Shown here piece after piece: positions 17,349-25,111 of a stretch of 36,566 nt of DNA. The position numbers and the translations under genes are program-made. Source of the stretch: Candidatus Helarchaeota archaeon (lineage in GTDB: Archaea; Asgardarchaeota; Lokiarchaeia; Helarchaeales; HEL-GB-A); assembly GCA_013375455.1 (NCBI GenBank), contig JABXJT010000049.1:1-36566 (forward strand), written 5' to 3'. Each line of letters opens with the position of its first letter. The stretch's first letter is position 1. The notes under the pieces are model-generated. The model saw nothing but the letters and a program-made list of their open reading frames with translations, was not told the origin of the DNA and did not search any database.

Positions 17349-18296
17349 TTGGGCATCTTGGATGAACATCAGCATGAACCGGGCGTCCTAACAGGAAGTG
17401 AGGAGACCTGTAGTGAATGTGGATCAAGGGAGCTGCGCACGGATCACGCCCGCGGGGAAGTCATCTGTGCAAACTGTGGAATGGTCCTTTCGTCTCGAAC
17501 CATAGACCACGGTCCGGAATGGCGGGTCTTCACGAGCGAAGACCAAGGCAAGCGGAGCCGCGTGGGTGATCCCGCTACTTTTGCCGTGCCTGACAAGAGG
17601 CTCTCCACCACAATTACGCGGCAAAATAAAGATGCGCATGGCAAGCAACTCACCCCGAAACGGAGGGCGCAAATGTACCGCCTGCGAAAATGGCAATCCC
17701 ACTCGCGCGTGCACTCTTCTCTCGACCGGAATTTAGCAATTGCCATGGCAGAACTCGATAGGTTGATCTCCCAACTAGACATCCCGACATTTGTCAAGGA
17801 AACGGCAGCACTCCTGTACAGGCACGCCGTAGCGAAAAAGTTGATTCGGGGGCGCTCCATCGATGCAATGGTCGCTGCCTCGATCTATGCTGCCTGCCGG
17901 AAGCGGAAAATTCCGCGCAAGCTCGCAGAAGTTGCCCGGCATTCTCGGATAAATCGCAAGGAGTTGGGGCGGTGTTATCGGTTAATACTGAGGCGATTGA
18001 ACGTCACCATTCCCGTGGTGTCACCAGTGGATTTCATCCCGCGCTTCGGCACCGCCTTGAATCTTCCCGCAAGGGTCCAGCAGAAGGCGGCGAACATCAT
18101 ACGAGAGGCCTGCGAGAAGGACCTCACGGTCGGGAAAGCCCCAGCAGGCGTGGCAGCAGCCGCCCTCTACATTTCGGGTCTTTTAGAGGGGAACCCCCGC
18201 ACCCAGCTCCAAATTGCAAGCGTCGCGGGGGTCACGGAAGTCACGGTGCGGAATCGGTACAAGGACTTGGTCAAACAATTGAACATTCGCACGTGA
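17349..18296 (+). CDS. tfb: Transcription initiation factor TFB (TFIIB homologue)
   Basis: A 315-residue protein with standard TFB architecture. The N-terminal zinc ribbon has C21, C24, C40 and C43. The B-finger region is SSRTIDHGPEWRVF. Two cyclin repeats follow (about 110-210 and 215-312), the second ending in a recognition helix (VAGVTEVTVRNRYKDL). TFB binds the TBP-TATA complex and the BRE and recruits RNA polymerase. The likely start is TTG 17349 (or TTG 17358), with an AT-rich TATA-like stretch at 17316-17332. Its base composition is much richer in G and C than its neighbours, with CGC/CGG/GCC codons common, which may reflect a different origin or strong expression bias. Archaea often carry several TFBs; this one sits in an accessory segment. 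Confidence 0.92.
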   Translation: MGILDEHQHEPGVLTGSEETCSECGSRELRTDHARGEVICANCGMVLSSRTIDHGPEWRVFTSEDQGKRSRVGDPATFAVPDKRLSTTITRQNKDAHGKQLTPKRRAQMYRLRKWQSHSRVHSSLDRNLAIAMAELDRLISQLDIPTFVKETAALLYRHAVAKKLIRGRSIDAMVAASIYAACRKRKIPRKLAEVARHSRINRKELGRCYRLILRRLNVTIPVVSPVDFIPRFGTALNLPARVQQKAANIIREACEKDLTVGKAPAGVAAAALYISGLLEGNPRTQLQIASVAGVTEVTVRNRYKDLVKQLNIRT

Positions 18297-18429
18297 GCAT
18301 GACAAGAACGCCTGTAATTTCATTCACATCCGAAAAGAAAGAAATTCATCTAGGTTATAAATCGCCAACGACATTACTACTTAGATGCGTCCTAGATAGG
18401 TCTTTTACACGCTAATTGACGATTCAAAG

Positions 18430-18576
18430 ATGCGAACCAAAAAATTCATCTTAAGATGTAAATCGTGCGAACATGAATGGACACTTGAGAAGATAAACGC
18501 TGATTCCCTTGTTTATTGTCCAAAACGTGGCATGATTGGGGATCTTCATGACCAATTCGATCTACTTAATCCGTAA
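18430..18576 (+). CDS. 48-residue degenerate zinc-ribbon protein
   Basis: The ORF from ATG 18430 encodes CKSC near residue 10 and YCPKRG near residue 30. A normal ribbon would have CPxC at the second site; here the last position is Arg, so one zinc ligand is missing. No Shine-Dalgarno is visible. It is either a relic or a sequence error in a small zinc-ribbon gene. Plus strand, between TFB and the helical protein. Confidence 0.45.
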   Translation: MRTKKFILRCKSCEHEWTLEKINADSLVYCPKRGMIGDLHDQFDLLNP

Positions 18577-18653
18577 CACCCTTTCTAATCATAAAAATAA
18601 GAATGATGTGAGTTACCTTGGGAAAAGGAGACTATTGAAGAGTTGTATCACTT

Positions 18654-18845
18654 TTGGAAGAGGACGTGATTCCCACCCTTAAGGAAAGAGCCAAACAGAA
18701 GATTGAAGAGGGGAAGATCAAGCATGCTATTGAAATTTTGAAGGATGTCATTTTCTTACTCAGGAAAGAAAAACGAGATGAAGAAGCAGATTTGCTTGAA
18801 CTGACGATGAATCAATATGTCATAGAATTATCAGAAGAAAAGTGA
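18654..18845 (+). CDS. Small helical-hairpin protein
   Basis: About 59-63 residues, starting at TTG 18654 or GTG 18666. It is very rich in Lys and Glu and predicted as two or three amphipathic helices (LKERAKQKIEEGKIKHAIEI). The pattern resembles one TPR/MIT-like hairpin, and the same style of helix pair (NYQAALKLLKQAFYYAKAI) occurs in the C-terminal region of the GTPase 240 bases downstream. Its stop overlaps an ATG (TGATG) in the frame of the GTPase, but the GTPase more likely starts later. No family recognised. Confidence 0.55.
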   Translation: MEEDVIPTLKERAKQKIEEGKIKHAIEILKDVIFLLRKEKRDEEADLLELTMNQYVIELSEEK

Positions 18846-19041
18846 TGGGAAAAGGAGAAGGGAATTTTATCAATGTTATTACATTCTTTAGAAGAGTGAA
18901 GCCCCTCTTAATCCTGCATTCTAACTCGTTGAAATGGACTCCAAAAAGACTTCTCAGAACAAAGAAGCATGAGCAAATATTGCATATTTATTATTATAAG
19001 TCTTTTAAATCTACAATAGCGGCAATAAATTTCCAATCTCC

Positions 19042-19054
19042 TTTATTTAAAAAC
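19042..19054 (+). promoter_or_regulatory. Candidate TATA box of the small GTPase gene
   Basis: TTTATTTAAAAAC lies about 34 bases before the TTG start, leaving room for a short leader with the GAGG at 19071. It supports transcription beginning after the upstream helical gene. Confidence 0.45.
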
Positions 19055-19081
19055 CTCAACTTGAGCTTCAGAGGAATTAAC

Positions 19082-19969
19082 TTGAGTGAATTTGATTATC
19101 TGTTCAAGATTATCGTTGTAGGCGATGGTGGCGTGGGCAAGACGGCAATTGCAGTGCGATTTTCGGAAGGGGTGTTCCAGGACGATTATAAAATGACGAT
19201 TGGCGTGGATTTCTCCATCAAGACGATGAACCTGCCTGTCGATGGGGAAGCCCGCCGCGTTAAACTTCAAATTTGGGACACCGGCGGTCAAGAACGATTT
19301 TCCTATACCAGACCCTTGTATTATAAAGGGGCGGTAGGGGGTCTCGTGGTATTTGATTTAACAAATAGAAGAAGTTTTGAGAATTTAGGGCGGTGGTTTG
19401 ACGAAATTACCCATAACTGCGTTTCTTTACCGCTCATTCTCGTGGGGAATAAAGCAGACCTCCCCACTCGCAAGATTGTTCATGCTGAAGCGGAGGCAAT
19501 TGCGAACACTCGAGCCATTGGGTATTTCGAAACTTCGGCTAAATCTGGTCAAAGCATTAATGCCGTGTTCGAAAAATTGGCAGAAACCATCGTTTTGATG
19601 GAAGAAAGGCAGATCATTTCAGAAGAACATGACATAGATGCCAAAAGACATAAGATATCCATTGAACAGTATCTGGCTTTAGCGGAACAAGCGTACGAGG
19701 AAATAAATAAATTAAACTACCAAGCAGCTTTAAAACTCTTAAAACAAGCCTTCTATTATGCGAAAGCAATAGAATATCACGAAGGTAAAAAATGGATCGA
19801 AGACCAGACTCAGCTCATCCTCCAAATTTTAAACCAACAAAAAGCCCGCGCAACTCAGGAAGTGTCCATTTACATGTATTGTGCCTTCTGCAATCGGCAA
19901 TATCGCGTTTCCAGGATTGGCAATGTTCGGTGTCCCGAATGTAGCAATTATTTAGCAAGACAAGCTTAA
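19082..19969 (+). CDS. Rab/Ras-like small GTPase with helical and zinc-ribbon extension
   Basis: 295 residues from TTG 19082, chosen because GAGG lies seven bases upstream and the G domain begins here. The longer frame from 18842 adds 80 residues without domain character. All GTPase motifs are present: P-loop GDGGVGKT (14-21), switch-I Thr in MTIGVDF (about 39), WDTGGQE (65-71), NKAD (123-126) and ETSAK (150-154). TIGVDF and WDTGGQERF are Rab-like, with Gly in place of the usual Ala of WDTAGQ. A helical segment (about 195-250) resembles TPR/MIT hairpins, and the last 30 residues form a zinc ribbon (C267, C270, C284, C287). There is no C-terminal prenylation cysteine, so membrane attachment by lipid is not expected; the ribbon probably recruits a partner. 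Such GTPases are hallmark Asgard proteins. Confidence 0.92.
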   Translation: MSEFDYLFKIIVVGDGGVGKTAIAVRFSEGVFQDDYKMTIGVDFSIKTMNLPVDGEARRVKLQIWDTGGQERFSYTRPLYYKGAVGGLVVFDLTNRRSFENLGRWFDEITHNCVSLPLILVGNKADLPTRKIVHAEAEAIANTRAIGYFETSAKSGQSINAVFEKLAETIVLMEERQIISEEHDIDAKRHKISIEQYLALAEQAYEEINKLNYQAALKLLKQAFYYAKAIEYHEGKKWIEDQTQLILQILNQQKARATQEVSIYMYCAFCNRQYRVSRIGNVRCPECSNYLARQA

Positions 19970-20364
19970 ATTAATCAAAAATTTGACAGAAAATTAAAGC
20001 CAAAAGAGATTATATTGTAAAAATACCCAATGATCTTTATCTTGCAGACACTCTAAAATATTTAAAATAAATAAAAGTATCCATTATTAGAATTACTTTT
20101 TCCTTACAAATTTCAATTCACAACGTACAGAAATGATAGTGGTAATGAAAGCATCATTTGTCGTAGCGGCGCGCAAATCCTGATAGGAAAGGTTTTTGTT
20201 TGGAAGGTTTTTCGTGAAAGCTAGTTATCTCTTTTTGATGCTGGTTTACGCAATTCTCCTGAAGCACATATCCCGCGAAATTCTCATTTAGAGTAGCACG
20301 TAACAGCGTAGAAAACTTCTTAAAGGACCGAAATAATAAACTAATTTAGACTTAGGTGAATAAG
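19970..20364. other. Intergenic stretch, possible gene fossil
   Basis: No full gene is visible. One stop-to-stop plus-strand stretch at 20187-20291 has a coding-like hydrophobic and basic peptide (KASYLFLMLVYAILLKHI) but no start; it could be a fragment of a lost gene, possibly a transposase, which I cannot establish. No RNA gene recognised. Confidence 0.3.
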
Positions 20365-20499
20365 ATGAAAAAGGGGAAAAATCGAAAAGGACAGAAACTT
20401 CTAACGGACTTTGTCGTACCCAAGCGAGAGGGTTTAGAAATGTTCGACTTCAAGTACATCAAAATCCACTTGATGTTAGCGACTGATAAAAATTTTTAA
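20365..20499 (+). CDS. 44-residue basic ORF
   Basis: ATG 20365 is preceded by AGGTG at a spacing of six bases, a good Shine-Dalgarno. The product begins very basic (MKKGKNRKGQK) and ends KYIKIHLMLATDKNF. KIHLMLATD is faintly reminiscent of the first catalytic strand of DDE transposases, so it may be a transposase fossil, but a real small protein fits equally. No homologue recognised. Confidence 0.35.
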   Translation: MKKGKNRKGQKLLTDFVVPKREGLEMFDFKYIKIHLMLATDKNF

Positions 20500-20642
20500 T
20501 AAAAAAAAGAGGGAAATTAGAAGTAGATTTTTTATTTTTGCCCCTGAGGTATTTAAGTGATGAGGATACTTGCTTCATTTATTATCAAAAACTCTTTAGC
20601 TGGTAATTATTTTTTAAAAAAAGGGAAAATTGAAAGTACCCC

Positions 20643-21386
20643 CTATATTACCTCTTTTTTACGGTAGTAGAGGAAGATCCCGAGCGCCACCCCAATCACT
20701 GGAAACAGGATGATTAAAAGAATCACCCAGGTGAGGTCCGGCTCACCCGTTAAGGTATAAACTATTGGACTTTCACCTAGATCTGGAGCGAAATCTGAAT
20801 CTTCATAACATTTCAGCTTGCACTTAATAGTATCTCCAATTTCGACATCGAGATACCCTTGATTACCAGAAGTAGCTTGCAGTTTATATCCGATTTCAAC
20901 CACACGATCGCCATTGGAGAAAATTACATACCCCAGTCCACCGAAGGTATGAGATCCCGTCCAATCTTGAATATCATTCGTTCCATAGGTATAAGTGTCA
21001 TCAGTTCCATCCCCCAAATCAAAAAAGTCTGAATGGTCGCCATCAAGGAGGAGACAATAATCTGCTAGGAAATCCAGCGGACCATCTATGGCGGCAAAGC
21101 CGTTGCTATCATTTGATCCTGTCGCATCATTTGTTGAAATGTATATCCCTAATTCGGTCCAAACATCTAAACTTCCATTGCATTCAACTTTAAACATGAT
21201 GTGCGTGGCGTTATTATCAATCCAAACCTTCCATATGTCTTCAGCAGGGTAGTCTTTCTGGTGGTGGTCATTGTAATCGTCAATATACGTGGGGGTCTCG
21301 GAAAATCCCATCGCCGGCATACAAAACGTGCCGCAGAGCAGCACGAGGAGCAGGATTGGCGCTAATCGTAGTTTTTTCTCATTCAT
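20643..21386 (-). CDS. Secreted, C-terminally anchored DOMON/CBM9-like protein
   Basis: 247 residues from ATG 21386, with AGGTGG five bases upstream; the longer GTG start at 21395 is less likely. There is a signal peptide (KK, then LAPILLLVLLCGTFC, cleavage around AMG-FSE). An Asp/Gly-rich beta-sandwich region follows (about 30-210), beginning with an Asp-rich DI-W-V-WID strand pair as in DOMON/CBM9-like domains. The C-terminal TM helix (about 217-241) is followed by a basic stop-transfer YYRKKEVI, so the protein is anchored on the outer cell surface. Related domains bind sugars or heme; neither ligand can be assigned. It is divergent from the 408-aa gene, across a region with repeated motifs. 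Confidence 0.7.
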   Translation of the reverse strand: MNEKKLRLAPILLLVLLCGTFCMPAMGFSETPTYIDDYNDHHQKDYPAEDIWKVWIDNNATHIMFKVECNGSLDVWTELGIYISTNDATGSNDSNGFAAIDGPLDFLADYCLLLDGDHSDFFDLGDGTDDTYTYGTNDIQDWTGSHTFGGLGYVIFSNGDRVVEIGYKLQATSGNQGYLDVEIGDTIKCKLKCYEDSDFAPDLGESPIVYTLTGEPDLTWVILLIILFPVIGVALGIFLYYRKKEVI

Positions 21387-21423
21387 GAAACCCACCTTTG
21401 AGAAATTGTATGTTTTTCCCCTT

Positions 21424-21513
21424 AAACATTTTTCGGTTTAAATTGTAAGCTATTTTCGGTCTTTTCAAGAGATTGTAAACATTTTTCGGTGTGGATTGCC
21501 AACTATTTTTGGA
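21424..21513. repeat. Four iterated motifs in the divergent intergenic region
   Basis: AAACATTTTTCGGT at 21424, AAGCTATTTTCGGT at 21447, AAACATTTTTCGGT at 21477 and a looser AACTATTTTTGGA at 21501. Copies two to four are preceded by TTG (TTGTA or TTGCC). Start-to-start spacing is 23, 30 and about 23-24 bases. The last copy runs into the 32-bp direct repeat. They could be operator sites for the divergent genes or arm-type binding sites for a recombinase; the sequence alone does not decide. Confidence 0.65.
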
Positions 21514-21541
21514 TAAATCTAATTTTCTACTTAAAAACTTT
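21510..21541. repeat. Right copy of perfect 32-bp direct repeat
   Basis: Identical to 1614-1645 in the same orientation. Right of it, 21542-21583 is identical to 16478-16519; left of it the sequence is unrelated to either other copy. It also supplies the start of the TATA region of the 408-aa gene. Confidence 0.9.
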
Positions 21542-21548
21542 TAAAATC
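21532..21548 (+). promoter_or_regulatory. TATA region of the 408-aa gene
   Basis: TAAAAACTTTTAAAATC is centred about 30 bases before ATG 21570, the distance expected for a leaderless archaeal message. No Shine-Dalgarno precedes that ATG. The element is preserved in the hybrid copy at 16468-16484. Confidence 0.55.
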
Positions 21549-21569
21549 GAAGATTTATTAAGTCTCTTG

Positions 21570-22796
21570 ATGTCACAGTTAAGCGAAACTGAATATAAGC
21601 ATTATCGCAGATTAATCTGTTGCAAGATAAAGAAGAGTGATGAAAAGGCTTTTCTAAAAGTCATCTTCAGAAATGGCTGGAAAAAAACGCGATTAGGGAA
21701 AAGGGGTGCTAAATATTCGATTTTAAAGAATCTTCCCAACCAGACTCGATACCACCTGCGCCTTTTTGAGGTTCAAGATTATTTCCTCGTTTCGGTGCAT
21801 CACGAACCATCGCTCAAAGGTGACGTCGTTTTCCATTTGAAAGGCTTTGTAAACGCTTTTACCTCTAAAGAATCGGATTATTCGGAAGATAAATTAGAGT
21901 TGGCGAATTATCAGCAAGGTATCGCATATTTTAAAAAGAAGATTGAAAGCGATGCCGCTTTAAGAGCGATATGTGATTTTAAAATAGAAGAAACTGAATT
22001 AAAGGTCTTTACTGTAAAATTTGGGTTTATTAGTCTTAAAACGCCTGTCGAGATCTATATTGAGGATTTGAAAGAGAGCACTCTTAGTGAAAATAAGAAA
22101 GATTTTTTAACAAACATTCGGAATATATTCCAGGTAATAGGATTTGAGTTAATTGAATCCAATCCTGAGTTTTTGGTGTTTGAAACAGACAGAGTTAAGG
22201 ATTTCACGCTTCTAATCCAACCAATTAATCTATCGCAGTTGGATTTGACAAGACTAGGGAAGTACATGAAGAATTTTAGAGCAACTGCAACCGTGTTAAT
22301 CTGTAGCAAGGAGGATAATGTCACGAAAGAGTTGAGTCAGAAGCTAGCGCATCTAGGCATTAGCATCCTTCCCCCAAAGGTATTTCTCAAAATTTTTAAT
22401 ATTTACCGGCATTCCCCCATATCGCAAGAACAATTACAACAATTATTCAAGCCTGGTTTAGTAGATCTTCAATTCATTGACGAGCAGCTCCAGGACCAAT
22501 TTTTCTCGAATATTTTCAATAAAACCATGGAACTTTTCCAGTATTTGAAAGATCAAACCGAATGGGTTTATTTTGATAGTTTAGAATATGAGTTCACGAA
22601 CGAACGCAATTACACTAAAGAGGAGCTGAACCTCATTTTGGATTTTTTAACCTATCCATTAATCAACTTAGTTCTCACTAAAACCGAGAACCGACGTCTC
22701 AGGCGTAACAAGAAATTATATCGTGCAATTACTAATTTTGATGAGATACAATTTCGCTTGAAAAATATACAAATGTTCTTAGATAAATTGAGCTGA
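21570..22796 (+). CDS. 408-residue protein of unknown function, possible inactive restriction-nuclease-like fold
   Basis: The start at ATG 21570 (MSQLSETEYKHY) fits the TATA distance; an in-frame start at 21489 would lie upstream of the promoter. Residues 1-90 are basic and resemble a winged-helix or DNA-binding module. A middle segment (about 190-290) has the order GFELIESNPEFLVFE, DFTLLIQPI, ATATVLICSKE, LGISILPP. This is reminiscent of Mrr/PD-(D/E)xK domains, but the D and ExK catalytic positions are not preserved. The C-terminal 110 residues are helical. It is cytoplasmic, without TM segments. Its 5' end is duplicated at 16478-16519. Fold assignment is a guess. Confidence 0.6.
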   Translation: MSQLSETEYKHYRRLICCKIKKSDEKAFLKVIFRNGWKKTRLGKRGAKYSILKNLPNQTRYHLRLFEVQDYFLVSVHHEPSLKGDVVFHLKGFVNAFTSKESDYSEDKLELANYQQGIAYFKKKIESDAALRAICDFKIEETELKVFTVKFGFISLKTPVEIYIEDLKESTLSENKKDFLTNIRNIFQVIGFELIESNPEFLVFETDRVKDFTLLIQPINLSQLDLTRLGKYMKNFRATATVLICSKEDNVTKELSQKLAHLGISILPPKVFLKIFNIYRHSPISQEQLQQLFKPGLVDLQFIDEQLQDQFFSNIFNKTMELFQYLKDQTEWVYFDSLEYEFTNERNYTKEELNLILDFLTYPLINLVLTKTENRRLRRNKKLYRAITNFDEIQFRLKNIQMFLDKLS

Positions 22797-22824
22797 TTTA
22801 TAATTAGTTTTTTTCATTAGGGGC

Positions 22825-23877
22825 TTAGCAGATAAGAAATACATTTACATAGCGGTATTTTTGGATTGAACTTATCTGATTTTGCGCAGTAGTTGTGAGT
22901 GCTTTAATGAAGGCAGTTCGTTCATCGCCTGGAAGGGTGTGAAATCCTAGTTTCTTAAGTACTTTCCATACATTTTTTGGGTAAGGATACGATACGCTTG
23001 GAATTTCCATTTTCTTAAACCGTTTAAGAATATTATTAACCAATATTTGCTTCTCCATCTCTTCAACGCCATCTTGAAATACCAGTTCTTTGAGAAAACC
23101 AGTTGTAAAATAGTCTTTGCCGAGGGTCCCTATTTCTGTATAAGTAATCACCGCCCCCAAAATTTTCCCTTTATCCTCAAGAACAAAGACCTTATAACGC
23201 CAGTCGATGTTCTTCTTCAAGTATTCTTTTGTCCAATAACCAGCGATATCTAACCTATCACTCTCTTGGTTCAGAAGATCTACAATTTGGTCCAAATCTT
23301 CATCTTTTACTTCCCGAATTACTCCTCTGGCGGGCTCAGTCTCGCCAATTTTCTCGGAAATTATTTTCAACGCTATTTTTCTTAATATCGGATTTAAATC
23401 CATCAACTTATCCATTCTATTTTTATCTAACACTTTACCCGCATGTCCGTATTTGTAGATTTTCTGAAATCCTGCTCGTTTCAGGATATTCTTTCCCCCT
23501 CGACCAGCCGTTTGGAACGTGAGAACTAATTCAAAATTAAGAGAAGTTAATTGGGCTAGCATTTTTTCAAGCATTTTCGAGGCGATGCCTTGTTTTCGAT
23601 GTGACATCAAAACCTCTGTAATTGCAATGACTGCTGCATTAAATGTTTTCCCCCTACTTCTCAAAATATTAGGATGAGCAATCATGCACCCTACTAATTT
23701 TTCATCTTCAAGGGCTCCGATATATAACCGCGTATCGGGCGCATGAAATTGAAGTAATTCCGCTCCCCAATCGGGATAATCTCTCCATCGTCGTTGTTTA
23801 GGATTATCCCCTATACATGCTGTAATCGTTTCATAATTTGCTACCTCTAAAACTCTATAAGTTATCGACGTTCTCAT
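22825..23877 (-). CDS. Double GNAT-domain acetyltransferase
   Basis: 350 residues from ATG 23877. The first GNAT domain (about 5-145) has a clear acetyl-CoA motif A (HRKQGIASKMLEKML) and the following GFQKIYKYG strand. A linker at about 160-185 leads to a second, less conserved GNAT-like domain (about 188-330: IREVKDEDLDQIVDLLN, GAVITY, LGFHTLPG) that lacks an obvious R/QxxGxG/A loop. It probably acetylates a small molecule or protein amine; the substrate is unknown. Convergent with the 408-aa gene. The last 20 residues (KYRYVNVFLIC) look atypical and may be a read-through tail. Confidence 0.75.
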   Translation of the reverse strand: MRTSITYRVLEVANYETITACIGDNPKQRRWRDYPDWGAELLQFHAPDTRLYIGALEDEKLVGCMIAHPNILRSRGKTFNAAVIAITEVLMSHRKQGIASKMLEKMLAQLTSLNFELVLTFQTAGRGGKNILKRAGFQKIYKYGHAGKVLDKNRMDKLMDLNPILRKIALKIISEKIGETEPARGVIREVKDEDLDQIVDLLNQESDRLDIAGYWTKEYLKKNIDWRYKVFVLEDKGKILGAVITYTEIGTLGKDYFTTGFLKELVFQDGVEEMEKQILVNNILKRFKKMEIPSVSYPYPKNVWKVLKKLGFHTLPGDERTAFIKALTTTAQNQISSIQKYRYVNVFLIC

Positions 23878-23958
23878 CAATAATCCCAGACTGCTTCTTC
23901 CCTAGAGGATCTCGGTGGTTAATTCATCTTAATATTTTTTTCCACATTCGTTTCCTGC

Positions 23959-24894
23959 TTATAGTAACTCTCTCCAAGCTGCAATGCATGCCTCTTCATC
24001 GATATCATATTCTATCTTGACGATTTTCCAAAGTTTTTTCTCAGCGAGAATACCCTTTTTAAATAAACTATTTATTGCCTTAGCAATCCCGCGGATGTGT
24101 TCAGCCTCATTGCAGTAAATCTTGATTTCCAGCGACCCCTTATCATACGTGCCTTTGAAATTGACTTGAACGAATAGGGGCGTTTCTGGCGCCAGAAAGT
24201 AGTATGTATCGATTTCTTTCTCCGTTTGAGTGTGGCGCGTTTCAACCATTCTGGGCTCGATATCATATATGTAGGATCGAATTGCCCAAGTGACATTGAA
24301 ATAGGACTTTCCTAGTTTTTTTTCGATTTTTTTCGTTCGTGCGTAAAGAATAGTTTCTTTTAGACTTGTCAATCCCAAAGTTTCTGCTTGCTTGAGCGTT
24401 TCTTCTGGAGGGATTAAGAGTGCCTCCCAATCGGCAGTGCATTTTTCTTGTGAAACTCCAAATTCTTTTTCAAGTTTCTCCCACACAATCAATGCGAGTA
24501 TATTAGGAGAAAATATTTCATTGATAAAATTGGCAATTTTCCGGACATGCTCTTCTGAATCAGAGTAAATATCTATTTTATTTATATGATTTTCATTTTT
24601 TGTTGCATTCCTTCCAACAACCCTATCCAATACTTCAACATACAAACGTTGCTCGGGAGCAAGGTAGGCATATTGCCTAGTTTTGCCTATATGTCCTTTC
24701 CTGGCGTGAAGAAAAGATTTAAGTCTCAACAAGTATTGCATGTAATGTTCTACTGCTTCAGCTGGTTCAGGATAATAAGTTGCTTTCCTTATCGTCGCTA
24801 TTAAAGGACGTGCATATAGAGTTGTTAAGGGCAGTTCCGTTATACCCAGAGTTTTCGCCTGTTCTCTAATCTCTTCTATATTAATTTTTTTCAT
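23959..24894 (-). CDS. Internally duplicated protein of unknown function
   Basis: A 311-residue soluble protein built of two similar halves (about 10-165 and 167-311). Each half has a T-L-YAR segment (LPLTTLYARP, LKETILYART), a YAYLAPEQRLYVEV or YYFLAPETPLFVQV strand pair, a Y-S/N-EEH/EAEH-R-IA helix (EEHVRKIANFIN, AEHIRGIAKAIN), and an ending C-A-W-E-LL or C-A-W-R-ELL (CTADWEALL, CIAAWRELL). A GGAGGG lies about ten bases before the ATG. The conserved LAPE and EH positions suggest a ligand or protein-binding site in each half. Family not recognised. Confidence 0.7.
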   Translation of the reverse strand: MKKINIEEIREQAKTLGITELPLTTLYARPLIATIRKATYYPEPAEAVEHYMQYLLRLKSFLHARKGHIGKTRQYAYLAPEQRLYVEVLDRVVGRNATKNENHINKIDIYSDSEEHVRKIANFINEIFSPNILALIVWEKLEKEFGVSQEKCTADWEALLIPPEETLKQAETLGLTSLKETILYARTKKIEKKLGKSYFNVTWAIRSYIYDIEPRMVETRHTQTEKEIDTYYFLAPETPLFVQVNFKGTYDKGSLEIKIYCNEAEHIRGIAKAINSLFKKGILAEKKLWKIVKIEYDIDEEACIAAWRELL

Positions 24895-25111
24895 ATAATA
24901 TCATCCCTCCATAACCCATTTAAATGAGTTAGATTATTTAAAAGGGAGGATAAGATAGGTCTTTTGTATTAATTTGTTCTCGAGCACAAAACCGTAGAGT
25001 TAATAAAGAATAATTTAAACAAAGTTTCCCAAATAATTCAACTAGCAAAATTAGAGGGAGGAGAGAGAACTGAAAGTTCATAGCTGTTCTGGTAGACAAG
25101 CCAGTACAAGT

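Noticed and set aside
17424..17860. Two minus-strand ORFs of 96 and 138 residues opposite TFB.
   Set aside because: They are shadows favoured by the high G+C content of the TFB gene and have no recognisable domains.
18842..19081. An N-terminal extension of 80 residues on the small GTPase, with its start overlapping the upstream stop (TGATG).
   Set aside because: The extension has no domain character, while a TATA-like element and GAGG lie just before TTG 19082, where the G domain begins.
20041..20364. A possible non-coding RNA or C/D-box-like element in the long intergenic region.
   Set aside because: Short GATGA/CTGA-like words occur, but without the spacing or stem needed, so no RNA gene is supported.
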